This document shows positions 37,627-49,191 of a stretch of 64,000 nt of DNA, one piece after another (position 1 is the first letter of the stretch; each line of letters opens with the position of its first letter). This DNA comes from Psoroptes ovis (lineage: Eukaryota > Arthropoda > Arachnida > Sarcoptiformes > Psoroptidae): assembly GCA_002943765.1 (NCBI GenBank), contig PQWQ01000011.1:1488001-1552000 (forward strand), in the 5' to 3' direction. A program made the translations under genes and the position numbers. The notes below the pieces were generated by a model. That model was not told the DNA's origin. It searched no databases and was given only the letters and a program-made list of their open reading frames with translations.

Positions 37627-37651
37627 TTTTTTTTTTTTTTTTTTTTTTTTG
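37627..37651. repeat. Poly-T run
   Basis: About 25 consecutive T; could be the reverse of a retrotransposed poly-A tail, but no matching element is seen beside it. Confidence 0.85.
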
Positions 37652-38069
37652 AAAATCATCAGAATTCATATTGTTGTTCATATAGTTTGATGAAAACATG
37701 GTTTTCAAACATTGTTGTTTTGTGAAACATCATATGTTTATGGTTTTCGCTGTTTCTCTCTCATTCTTTGAAGAAAATTAAAGTAAAATTCACCAAGAGG
37801 CTAAAAATCGAAGAAAACCCCAAGAATTATTCAGATAAAGCACAAATACGAAGACAAAAAACATCATTTGTCCGCATATGTTTGGTCCGCAAATAAATAA
37901 GAAATCTTCATTATTTTATTATTATGTTGTAATTTGTGTGTTAACATACACAATGAACAAATGGAAAATTACACAGTGTAAAAATCATAAAAAATGAAAT
38001 AAAATAAAATAAAATCAAAAAGAATAAAAATTATAACACAATTGATGCAATGAAATTACAATTATACAA

Positions 38070-38150
38070 TAGGTTGTCCGAAAAGTTCATCACGCTTAAC
38101 CAATAGAGTTGCCGCATGAAAATCAACCAGAACTTTTCGGACAATCTAAT
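38070..38150 (+). mobile_element. Foldback element, class C
   Basis: TAGGTTGTCCGAAAAG left, GGACAATCTAAT right; interior CACGCTTAACCAATAGAG. Confidence 0.9.
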
Positions 38151-39023
38151 ATTTTGCATTGAAAATTATTTCTTTTGTATTTGCTGTGTGTATTTATAGG
38201 AAATTCCACAACATACAAACCAACAACCTGCAAATGACAATAAGGATTCTTAGGGCGCAAAAAAAAAACTTGGAATGTTTTCACTTGTTTTTTCCATTAT
38301 CTTTGGTTCAGTACAGTTCTTATTCAATTCTTGTTAATTTCCATTATTATTTCAGTTGATTATCATTATGATTATGATTATTGTCGATGTTATTGTTGTT
38401 GTTGTTCACTATAGTTCACCAGAAACCCAAATAAAACATGAAAAATACAAAATGCATTGTTTTCTCTTGGAATTTGGTTTGATTGTTTTCTGGTTCGTCG
38501 TAATTTGTGGCCAAATATGTTCGGCCGAATTATATTTATGTCGGATGTTACATTTCAATTGTTCGTTATTTGTGTTATCATTAATTCGTTTTTTATTTTT
38601 TCAAAGGCACAAAAATGTGGTACAATAACTTTGTTAATCTTGGTTTTTGTTCTTGTGCTCTGACATGGAACGTTGAAATATTTTTTGAAATTTTTCAATT
38701 TAAAACTTTAAAAAAATGATGAATTTTCATTTTTTGAAAATTTCAAATTTTTTTGAGATTTCGCTCGATTAATAATTTGAAAAAATCGATCGATTGAATC
38801 ACTGTATCATTAATCCTTTGTGCACTGATAATTAGTAGTTGTGGTTTGAAATTTTTGAAGGTTTGATCCTGATGATAATACTGAAGGTTGTCGTTATCTA
38901 AAATGTCAAAGTAATTTCTTTGACCACAGAATGAAAAAAAAATCGAATCATTCGATTTTTCATTTCATTTTCCATTCATATTTCGCGTTTAATCATTATT
39001 TCTCTTCATATATTTTTATCATA

Positions 39024-39105
39024 TTAAGCTGTCCGAAAAGTTTTTGCCGATTATATCGTAGGGAATTGATGAGAAAATCGGCAAGAACTTATTGGACAAT
39101 CTAAT
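39024..39105 (-). mobile_element. Foldback element, class B2
   Basis: TTAAGCTGTCCGAAAAG left, CTTATTGGACAATCTAAT right; interior ATATCGTAGGGAATTGATG. Confidence 0.9.
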
Positions 39106-39642
39106 ATTTTTCAATTTTTTCTCATTTAATTCAACTCAAATGAATTAATTCAGGGAAAAATGAAAGAATAAATAGGAATATACACCGAGGAAAATTGAAA
39201 TTCATGGTCCATGAGACACTGAAAATTGAAAATTTTGTGCACAGTGAAAAAACGATGAAGAAAAATCAATAAAAATGGAGATGCCAAACAGCAAACATAC
39301 ACACAAGCATACAGCAAGATCTAATCATCATGGAATCATTGAATATTATGTGATTTTGGCACATGTTGGCACATTACCATTCATCGTATGTGTGTGTTAG
39401 TGTTAATGTGTAGATTTGCTTTTGAATCTCTTATTATTTCTTCGTTCAAACCATTCTCAAATTGATGATAATTGATATTAAATGGCCATTTCTCTCTCTC
39501 ATTCGATGATCAAATAGATGAAAAATAGATGAATCTTTTGTTGTTTGAGTGTAAATGATGGTACCAAATGGCACCATCACCATACGGGTAATTATTTCGA
39601 TTTTTTTTCCATTTCTGGCCACAAGAAATTATGAAACTATTA

Positions 39643-39727
39643 TTAGGCTGTCCGAAAAGTTCTTGCCGATTTTTCAATTATTTCTACTACGATATAACCG
39701 GCCAAAAACTTTACGGACAACCGCAAA
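39643..39727 (+). mobile_element. Foldback element, class B
   Basis: TTAGGCTGTCCGAAAAG left, right end GGACAACCGCAAAT is decayed; interior ACTACGATATAACCGGCC. Confidence 0.87.
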
Positions 39728-40114
39728 TATTAAAAATGTTGAAGAAACCGCAATAAATTTCAGTCGAATCAATTCAAAGTATTGCATTTATATTGATTCA
39801 ACTGTTCGTGGTCGAGGGGCTAGATTCATTGAATTTTGCTTGGTTTTTTTCAAATTCAGCCATGATTTTCAATGCTTGTTTGGCCCAACAATTTAATCAT
39901 TATTTTATTTTATTTTTTCAACGAAAAAAAAAATGGATTCAATAAAATGATTCATTGAATTCATTCAAGCATCTGGGTTAATGTGCAGCGACAAACAAAT
40001 CTTTTTTATTTTTTTCTGCCAAAATAAACAAGTGAACCAACACAAATACGATGAATGAACAACGATGATTCTACCCCAAAAAAATACAGGCATTGTTCAA
40101 TAAGATTTATAAAT

Positions 40115-40198
40115 ATTCGGTTGTCCCATAAGTTTTTGCCGTTTTTTTTTAAATTTTTTCAATCCAACAAACGGCAAGAACTTATGGGACAACCTAAT
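40115..40198. mobile_element. Foldback element, class A
   Basis: TTCGGTTGTCCCATAAG left, CTTATGGGACAACCTAAT right; interior T-rich with CCAACAAACGGC. Confidence 0.9.
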
Positions 40199-40508
40199 AA
40201 TAATAATAACAATAATCGTCATCATAAAAACCAGATGATTTAAGAAGATCAATATTTATATTAATAATAATAATAATAATCATGGTAAATGATTATAATG
40301 ATGATGATGATCAATATGAAAATATATAAAAATGAAAATATATTCCCTTGGCTAGAATAAGCAATAATGATGAGTAAATATTTGAAAAAACAAAGCAAAA
40401 AATGAAACTAAATGGCCAAAAGAATCGTATTTTGTGGATCATTGAAATCTTGTTCGTTTCTTTGAGATTCGGATTTCGTTTTGTGAATTTTGCTTGAATT
40501 TTGTTTGA

Positions 40509-40589
40509 AAAGGTTGTCCGGAAAGTTCTCGCCGATTTTCATAAGCAACTCTATTGATTAACCGGAACGAACTTTTCGGACAATCTCAA
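40509..40589 (-). mobile_element. Foldback element, class C
   Basis: AAAGGTTGTCCGGAAAG left, GGACAATCTCAA right; interior GCAACTCTATTGATTAACCG. About 90 bp from the next copy, which is in opposite orientation. Confidence 0.88.
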
Positions 40590-40678
40590 TATTTTATTCC
40601 AAACAGAATAAAACGGGGAAAAAAATATTTTAGTTTGTTTTGTTTTGTTTTTTACAAATAACTTTGTATTTATTTCTA

Positions 40679-40762
40679 TTCGGTTGTCCGAAAAGTTCAT
40701 CACCGGTTAATCAATCGAGAGTTGCATATGAAAATCGGCCAAAAATTTCCGGACAACCTAAT
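40679..40762 (+). mobile_element. Foldback element, class C
   Basis: TTCGGTTGTCCGAAAAG left, GGACAACCTAAT right; interior CACCGGTTAATCAATCGAG. Confidence 0.9.
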
Positions 40763-41167
40763 GTTTCAGTATATTTCTACGAATATTATTATTATTCCAT
40801 CTCATTCTATAAACTCAAAGTATTTTGATTTTATTCTCATTTTTTTTTAAATCGTAGAATTTTGCAAAGCAAAAAAAGCACAAAATTCAATCGATGTAAT
40901 AAATCAAGCAAATGTTTTTTGAATCTTTGCTCCATTTGTTTGTATGAGAGTTTCTCTGTGTGTTTTCACTGGGTATTTGTGCTTGTATTCAATCGTCATT
41001 ATTCTCGTATTATCATTGGTCGTCGTATTTATTTTTTCGTTTGTTTTGTTTGGTCGGACATGTATATTTCATTTGTGTATTTCCGCGTAATAATAGTTCA
41101 GTGTGTGTAGGAATGAAAATTGAAAAAAAAACTGAAGCAAAGTAAATTAATGATTCAAGTTCATGTC

Positions 41168-41205
41168 GTCAGTCAGTAAGTCAGTCATTCAGTCAGTCAG
41201 TCAGT
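41168..41205. repeat. CAGT tetranucleotide repeat
   Basis: Imperfect repeat of CAGT/AAGT/CATT units (GTCAGTCAGTAAGTCAGTCA), about eight copies. Confidence 0.8.
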
Positions 41206-41752
41206 TTTACTTAGTCAAATAATTGTTTGAAAAAGCCCGAAGAATATAAAAGAATGAATTGAATTGAATTGGAAGTGAAAGACCCCGAAGAATCATCCAT
41301 AGAATTTTCCATTATTATTAATGTCATTTTTCGGAATTTTTTCTCTTCGATTTCAAATGGATTCAATTGTCTTTTGATTATTATTACATTGATTTCGGTA
41401 TTTCAGTACCCCTTAAAATGACAATGATCTAAAAATGATGAAAATCTTGGGGCCCGAGAATGAAACAATAAAAAACGAAAATGATACAATGGACCTAACA
41501 ATGCAATGAGAATTGCTCGAACAAAGATCATCGATTTGATTGATTTTTGATTTAAAGAAAGAGAGAAATGAATGGTAGAAGAATTCATTTAAAATGACCG
41601 GAATTTCGATTTGAAATCAAATGACAAATTGATAGCCAGCTATTACGACCTTTGATTATTATTTTTATTTTTTGAAATTGGAACTAATCAAAAAATAATT
41701 GAACGATGAGCATAATTGAACAAGAGAATAAGAGCAAAAATAAGTAGAAGTA

Positions 41753-41833
41753 TTACGTTGTCCGAAAAGTTCATTTCGATCAATCAATAGAGTTGCTCAA
41801 GAAAATTGGCCAAAACTATCCGGACAACCTAAT
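41753..41833 (+). mobile_element. Foldback element, class C
   Basis: TTACGTTGTCCGAAAAG left, GGACAACCTAAT right; interior CGATCAATCAATAGAGTTGC. Confidence 0.9.
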
Positions 41834-41991
41834 AATAAAAATTAATAATAAAAGCATAAAAATAGTAAATAGAAAAGTAGAGAAAATTTGAATCTGAATC
41901 TCAAAAAAAAAAAAAAAAATTTGAAATTTGACACTTTCAATCGTAGGATTTCTTCAACACTGATTAATAGTTTATTTATTTCTGCTATTTC

Positions 41992-42072
41992 TTAAGTTGT
42001 CCGAAAAGTTCTGACCAATTTTCAGTAACAACTCTATTGATTAAGCGTGGTGAACTTTTCGGACAACCTAAT
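41992..42072 (-). mobile_element. Foldback element, class C
   Basis: TTAAGTTGTCCGAAAAG left, GGACAACCTAAT right; interior AACAACTCTATTGATTAAGC. Confidence 0.9.
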
Positions 42073-42634
42073 ATTTTTCTTATTCGATCGATTGATTTAT
42101 TGTTTCTAAAAATAAAAAAAAAATTAGAGAAAAATCAAAAGAAAATGAGAAATAAAAAAGCTCATAAATTGCAATAAAATATTGAATTGAAATGCCACAA
42201 ATCAGTGAAAATACATGTGAAAATATCAACAAATTATTATGAAAATTTGAATCAAATTGATTTAAATCGGTTTTTCACATAAAATTTATGTCATAAATGA
42301 ATGAATGCAAACTACATATAAAAATTTGAAGACGTGACATGAATTTAAATATTTTATCATCGTTACGACAACAACAGCAATCATAAAATGTTTTGTACAA
42401 AATGTTTTGATGTTTAAAATGTTCAAAAATTAGAGAAAACAAATGTCAAACAACAGATTTGGTAAATGATATTCTCATTTTTTTTCGGGGTGAAAATTAA
42501 TCCAGGCAAATTTCTTTGGCCAAATTCCTCTCGATTCATTTCATCATTCAATCTAAATTCATCTTAATTCTTAGATTCTAAGACAAATATATTCAATTGG
42601 CTATGAGGTAGGTGTCTGAAAATTTTGCAAAATA

Positions 42635-42719
42635 TTAGGCTGTCCGATTGAAAGTTCTTGCTGATTTTTTTAAATTATTTTCTACGATATAATCGGCAAG
42701 AACTTATGGGACAACCTTA
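42635..42719 (+). mobile_element. Foldback element, class B, mosaic ends
   Basis: Left end TTAGGCTGTCCGATTGAAAG (class B with a small insertion), right end CTTATGGGACAACC (class A type). Confidence 0.87.
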
Positions 42720-43103
42720 GACTTTGATAAACAATTAATTTAGTTTTCATTTGACAATAATTTTGATTGATTTTAACTGATTGAAAAATCAATTAAAATT
42801 CGTTGATCGAAACCAAATCAAATTCCTTTAATAATTCCTCTTTGATAATCAACAATCGACAGATCATTACTGGAGGCTAATTTATTAATTTTTCGATACA
42901 TTTTCTTCCTTGATTCTGTCAAATTCTTGTCTTAGCAACTCGGGTAATTTTGCCATTTAGCAAAATGCGAAATTGAATTCTTCATGATTGAAAAATGTGA
43001 AACCTGATCATAGTCTCTACGAGGTATTAAATTATTGCTCATTTATCAATCGCTTTCATAAGACTCATCTCCAAGTGTTTATTGATTGAATTAAGTGTAA
43101 ATA

Positions 43104-43200
43104 TTAGGTTGTCCGAAAAGTTCTTGCCGATTTTCCAATAATTTTCCAATGACGATGCCAACGATATAACCTGGCAAAAACTTTCTGAGACAACCTATTA
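43104..43200 (+). mobile_element. Foldback element, class B, lengthened
   Basis: 97 bp: left TTAGGTTGTCCGAAAAG, right TGAGACAACCTATTA. The interior has an extra CCAATGACGATGCCAA stretch beside the class B core. Confidence 0.85.
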
Positions 43201-43599
43201 GATTGACAAAAATAGAAGAATATTTAATATTAAATATAATAAAGAATGAATGATTGAATAATTAATTGAATAAATTAATATTTGAATCTTTTGCATTGAA
43301 TTATTATCACTGATTATTATCTTGAAAATTTAAATTATCTTCTCGAACAAACAAAGTAAAACAAAATTAAGCGAAATTAAACATTTTGATCCATCACGCA
43401 ACGTTGTTTTGGAAACATCTTTTAATGTCATTTCTTGAAAACACTTTGAATAGTGTCATTTTCATTGTTTATTATGAATTCTTTGTTGCCGTCGTTGTTA
43501 TTGTTTCACATTTAATTCATATTTTCAATCAAATTACAATTTTCTATATTTCATTTCATCCTACAATCCTACAATACTCCTCTTCATTCAATCTCAATG

Positions 43600-43625
43600 T
43601 ACATCTCAATGTACATTGAGATGTA
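43600..43625. repeat. 26-bp perfect palindrome
   Basis: TACATCTCAATGT is followed immediately by its exact reverse complement; a further ATCTCAATGT copy lies just upstream (43591-43600). Confidence 0.85.
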
Positions 43626-44272
43626 TTCAAGTCTTTTCAAGCCTTTCAAAGCAAATACTAATCAAAATTATCATATTTTCACCTCTTTCAAGTCTTTCAA
43701 GTCTATTTTGATCATATTCTCGTATGATAATAATGGTAATATTAACAATAACAATGATGATGCACAAGTATTATGATAATTATAGTCAAAGCTAATTATC
43801 TTTTTTTTCATTCAATTTTTGCCATTATTCTTCTTTTGAAATTTTGATTATTAATATATTCTGTCATTTTTGTATCTAAACTTTTCATAACTCATTCATT
43901 CGTTGATTCATTTATTCATTTATTCGTTGATTCATTCATTTTGTGTCTTTGTATGTCTGTGTCTATGTGTGTAAGAGTGTTTGTCTATGTGTGTCTATGA
44001 GTTGATTTTCACATATTGCAAATAACGTAAATATATGAAAGTTTCATTCATTTTTTTCCTTTGTTTTGTTTGTTTGCATCTCAAAAATTTTCATATTTCA
44101 CATACAATCTTTCATTTCATGTCTTTGCCTGTGTGTTTCTGTACTGTATTTCGATGTCATTGTTTTCCATATTTGTTTTCGTTTTTGATGTGAATTTTCG
44201 CCTTTATTTCTCCTGCATTTGGCCCTTATTTTTACTGTGAATTTCGCCCTCGTTTTCATACGAATTTTACAG

Positions 44273-44314
44273 AAATGAACCAGGGATTTTGACGCCAAAA
44301 ACTCCTGGTTCATT
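44273..44314. repeat. Short hairpin unrelated to the foldback swarm
   Basis: Left arm AAATGAACCAGGGATTTT (44273-44290) pairs with AAAAACTCCTGGTTCATT (44297-44314) across a 6-bp loop with only one or two mismatches. Confidence 0.75.
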
Positions 44315-44596
44315 CCTGTGTATTTGCATCATTGTTTTTTGGTTGGTGGATGCTAAATTGGTGTGTAAAATAATAGCAAGTGAAACACATTGAACAAAAA
44401 AATGAAAATAAATAAATAAACTGAAAAAAAAGTTGATTAATTTTCTTTTCGACGGAAAAAAAATTTTCATTTTTTCCAAAACCATCTTTTCACTATTTAT
44501 ATTTTTATTTTTGAAAATTCTATTAGTAGTTCATATTAGAGACTATTGTTTATTATACTATATTCTTTCATTTCATTATTTTCATTATTATTATTA

Positions 44597-44678
44597 TTAG
44601 GTTGTCCGAAAAGTTTTTGCCGATTTTCTTGATGATTCACTACGATATAATCGGCAAGAACTTATCGGACAACCTAAT
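44597..44678 (+). mobile_element. Foldback element, class B
   Basis: TTAGGTTGTCCGAAAAG left, CTTATCGGACAACCTAAT right; interior CACTACGATATAATCGG. Confidence 0.9.
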
Positions 44679-44885
44679 ATATTTCAAAATGTCTTGTTAT
44701 GTTAGTTTCTTTATTTTATTTTCATTTTGTTTCATTTTTTTCTTATTCAAAAAATATTCACAATTTTTTGAAATAAAGAAAAATGAATAAAAAGAGAGAT
44801 TCCGAAAATACAAAATGAAAGAACTTTGAAATCCGAAGGAATAAGAAGAAGAAGACTGCTTCATTATATTGGTTCCTGAGAATTA

Positions 44886-44966
44886 TTGGGTTGTCCCATA
44901 AGTTTTTGCCGATTTACTGATTGAAAAACTCGTGAAAATCGGCAAGAACTTATGGGACAACCTAAT
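44886..44966. mobile_element. Foldback element, class A termini with a GCCGAT arm
   Basis: TTGGGTTGTCCCATAAG left, CTTATGGGACAACCTAAT right, but the arm continues GCCGATT as in class B. Confidence 0.9.
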
Positions 44967-46151
44967 ATATAAAGAGAGTGATGGAAAAATGAATGATGAA
45001 TGTCTTATTCAATATAATTGTAAATGCGAGATACTAATAATAATGATAATAATAGAAATAGAAATAGTAATAGTTGCCGACACATATGAATTCGAGAGAA
45101 TTATTATTATTAATAATAATGATAATATAATAAGAATACGAATAAGAATAAAAGATTTATTATTATTTTTATTTTTACAAAATAAATAAATTTTGATGAA
45201 TCAAACAATGAAGAAGAATAGAATATTATAATTTTGGGTGCAAAACGTAGGTGTTTGTTTTCACAGCAAAGCTTATGCGCTAGAAAATGGCATCGAGAGA
45301 TGAAATAGTTCAAATTATTGAAGTGAAATTATTGAAGATCATGTTTTGATGAACGAATTCAATGCACCGATTCTGACCATGATCTAATCATGATTATCAT
45401 ACGAAAGTTTCCATAAATTAAACACAAGAAATTCACCCGAAATCTTGTGTCCGAATTGAATTCGTAACTTGTTCATGAAAAGTTTCTTAAATCATGTCCA
45501 TTATTGTTGTTGTTCGTACAAATGAGACAGGAGTCTTAATAAGTAAGAAGAAGACCCTAAAAAAAACTTTAAATCATCATAATCATTATATGATTATGTG
45601 ATTGTTATCATTATCATTATCATTGATAATGATGATAATCATCATTAAAATCATACATTTTATTGAAATTATTATTTTTGTATTATTATTATTCGTCATA
45701 AAATAATGATCATCATCATGATCATAATCATAAAATAAATATTATTTCAATGATAATCGAGATTTTTTTCTCGGGTATTGTTTTGATTTCTAATTTCAAA
45801 AGAAAATCATACAAAAAAACAAATAATAAACTTGAAATGTAAATGGATAATACATTGATATAATATGTCAAAACATGATGATCATTATTGTCTGAAAATT
45901 ATTATTATTATTATTATTTCTTAAATTATTCTTGAATGACAGAAATTTTTCCTTGGAAAAATCAAAGATAGATATCCATTTGCAACAATCAAAGACTAAT
46001 CATCATTTATTGGCCAAAAAAACAATGGTGAAACAATCATCTTTGAATAATGATCATCATTGAAAAATTCGAGACAAATAACAATAATGATAATAATAAT
46101 TCAATTCAATTCGATTCAATCATTCATTTTCAAGAGACCAAAAGAAAAATA

Positions 46152-46236
46152 TTAGGTTGTCCGAAAAGTTCTTGCCGATTTTCCAATGATTTTTTGTTAC
46201 GATTTAATCGGCAAAAACTTTCCGGACAACCGGAAT
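46152..46236 (+). mobile_element. Foldback element, class B
   Basis: TTAGGTTGTCCGAAAAG left, GGACAACCGGAAT right; interior AATGATTTTTTGTTACGATT. Confidence 0.9.
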
Positions 46237-47536
46237 ATAAAGGAATATTTTTATACATTTAAAAAAAATCATTCGTGTTGAAACTTCTTTAAAGAAAAAA
46301 CAAGAAGAATTAAAAAATTCAATTGAAATTTGGACAAAATCGTCGAAAGACTAAAACAAAAGAACCAACAAAGAGTATTCATCAGAATTATTATTAAAAA
46401 TGATGATGAGACTTGAAAATTCAATGGTGAAGACCAAATGAGGACCAAATGTTATTTCAACAAGACAAAACAGGAGACAAAGGAACGATACGGTCCATAC
46501 CCTCGAAGATATCAAAGAAAAAAAGTAAAATTACTTACGCCAATTGAAATTTTTAAAATGAAAATTCAACGACAACAACAACAATAAAAGCAGCAGCAGC
46601 AATGATCATCATCAATGGTACCATTTGGTTTGATTTTGGTCTCTGTGTGTGTGTGTTGTCAAACGTCCAACAACGGCAACATCAACACCAGCAACGACAA
46701 ACAAATCGTTGGAATTTTTGGTCGGTTGATTTTTTAAAATGTTTTCGTATTTCGTTATTTGATTTCATCGTTGAAATAAAATCATAAAAAATTGAAAAAA
46801 ATTGAAAAAAATGAATGACAAAGACCATCAAGCAAACAAACAATCGACTGATCAATTTGTTTGTTTCTGTTCGTGTGTTTAGGAATATTTTCATGTTTCA
46901 ATAGTGAATAATAATAACGATAATAATAAAATTTGAAAACATTTTCACCAAGAAATGAAATGAATTCCATTTTCTCATTGAATTCGTGGGGATATTTATT
47001 CAAATTTCAAATCTTTGAATTCTTTCGAAATTTTCAAAATTTGAATTTTTTTTTTTTGAATAATTCAAATTGAAAAGTCCCCTACATACATACATACTTA
47101 CACACACATCTCTCGATCATCCACAATCATCCACAATACACAATTGAATCCATCATCATCATCATCATCAAGCATCAAGCCCAGCTACTGAAAATGATTG
47201 AAATTCCTTTCAATTTTCATTACATTTTGAATGAATCGTGTGTGTTTGTACGTAGGGAGAAAACAAATCAAACTTTTTGAAATTTTAAATGTTTCAATTC
47301 AAATGTTTTTCATGTATTTTTCTCCATTTATTCGTTGATTTGTTTGTTTGAATATTGAAATTGTTTGAATTGTTTCCCTGTATTTATTCTCCCAAACAAA
47401 ACAGAATAATCAAATGAACAATTTCGACCAACAACCAGCAGTAACCAATGATGATGATATGACAATGGGAATACCCATCATCACCACATAAGAATAATTC
47501 AAATGACAATAAAAGACAACATTAACAAACATTACC

Positions 47537-47562
47537 ACACACACACACACACACACACACAT
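47537..47562. repeat. CA dinucleotide microsatellite
   Basis: About 13 CA units in the gene-poor region. Confidence 0.9.
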
Positions 47563-47822
47563 CTATAGATGAATAAGATGATGAGAAATGGGTCCTGAAA
47601 ATCACCCAAAACACACATACATCCACCCATCACAAGGAATTTGTGTTTATGGTGATGATGATGATGATGATGGTTTTTCTATGAAAAATAAAATATTTCA
47701 ATGGCATTTTTCAATTGTGATTTTGATTCAATTTGATATGTATGGCTGTCGTTGATCGTGTGTTTGTTGGTATTTATATGTGGGGGTAATTATGTGAAAA
47801 TATTTTTCAATTTTATTTTTAT

Positions 47823-47902
47823 TTAGGTTGTCCGAAAAGTTCATTCCGCTGATTGATAGAATTGCTAATGAAAATCGACCATAACTTTACGGACAACCTA
47901 AT
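47823..47902 (+). mobile_element. Foldback element, class C
   Basis: TTAGGTTGTCCGAAAAG left, GGACAACCTAAT right; interior TCCGCTGATTGATAGAATTG. Confidence 0.9.
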
Positions 47903-49109
47903 ATTTTATCACTATTTTCGTTTAGAATCATTTTATTTTGATTCAATTCATTTCAATTCAATTCAATTCAATGATGATGATGATGATCATTGTCATTTGT
48001 ACCATTTTTGTACCAGTTTTGTACCAGTCATTTTGCTGCCATATGTTTGCATTGGGTATTCATGTATCAGTGTCTTTGTTTGCTTTGGTAATTTTGGTAT
48101 AAAATGAATGAAAACACCACATATGTTTCCATATATGAAATTAAAGGAATTTAAAAAAAATTTCATTCCTTTATTCCCCCTTTAGAATCATCATTTTACA
48201 TCAAAATGATAATTCCATTGAACGACGTTGTCGTTGATGATCATGATGATCATCATGATTACAACGATTACGATGATGACAATCAATTGTAAAACGATGA
48301 TGATGATGATGATCGTTTTACAACATTGTTGTTTCATTGATCTTACAATATTTCGATTTGAGAAAAATTTCTCATGTATAAATGTATCCACACACAGTGT
48401 GTGAGGGTGTGCAGAGACAATTTAAACAATTTAAACAATTTCGACATTTTTTTTGAAACAAATCAAAGACATTGAAATATGTTTCAATGTTTGAAAATTG
48501 AAAATAACGAATTGAATATAACGAATTGAAATTTGAATTCATTTTATTATTTGAAATTTGAATCGATTTCGAAAAAATATAGTTCGGAAACTGTAAAATC
48601 ATATTATCAATTCGATATTTTTCCATCTTTCTTCAATATTGTGATAACCGACCAACAAACAATACACATATTTGTGATTCAATGTGTACACACATCACAT
48701 ATCGCACAACGATATCTGTGTTGTCAATCGTAAATCAGCGATTTTTGGGTGCGAGAATTTCGCAATTTCGGAGCAATTCGGAGCAAATTTTGATCCATTT
48801 TTGGACCCATTTTGGACCTAAAAGAAATAGAAATTCCTCGCAAATCATAATCATGACAAACAAACAAACAAATAAATAGATGACACATGTATCGATTATT
48901 TTTTTGTTCGATTGTAAATGTCAATATCTGTTATTTGTTACTGTTTTTCTCAGTGATAAAATATCTATGAAATGACTCCAGAAATACAAATAAGACAATA
49001 ATCGATAACAAATTCCATCAAATTCCATCAAAATCATGAAGAATGATAAGAAACAAATGATTGAAATTTGAAAAAATATTGATTTCGTTGCAATATTTAC
49101 AAAATATAG

Positions 49110-49191
49110 TAGGCTGTCCGAAAAGTATATTCCGCTTAATCAATCGAAAGTTGTTCATGAAAATTGGCCAGAACTTTCCGGACGACATAAT
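49110..49191 (+). mobile_element. Foldback element, class C
   Basis: TAGGCTGTCCGAAAAG left, GGACGACATAAT right; interior TCCGCTTAATCAATCGAAAG. Confidence 0.88.

Noticed and set aside
44098..44485. Two overlapping minus-strand frames of about 70 codons
   Set aside because: They run through the hairpin at 44273 and low-complexity flanks, with no recognisable motif.
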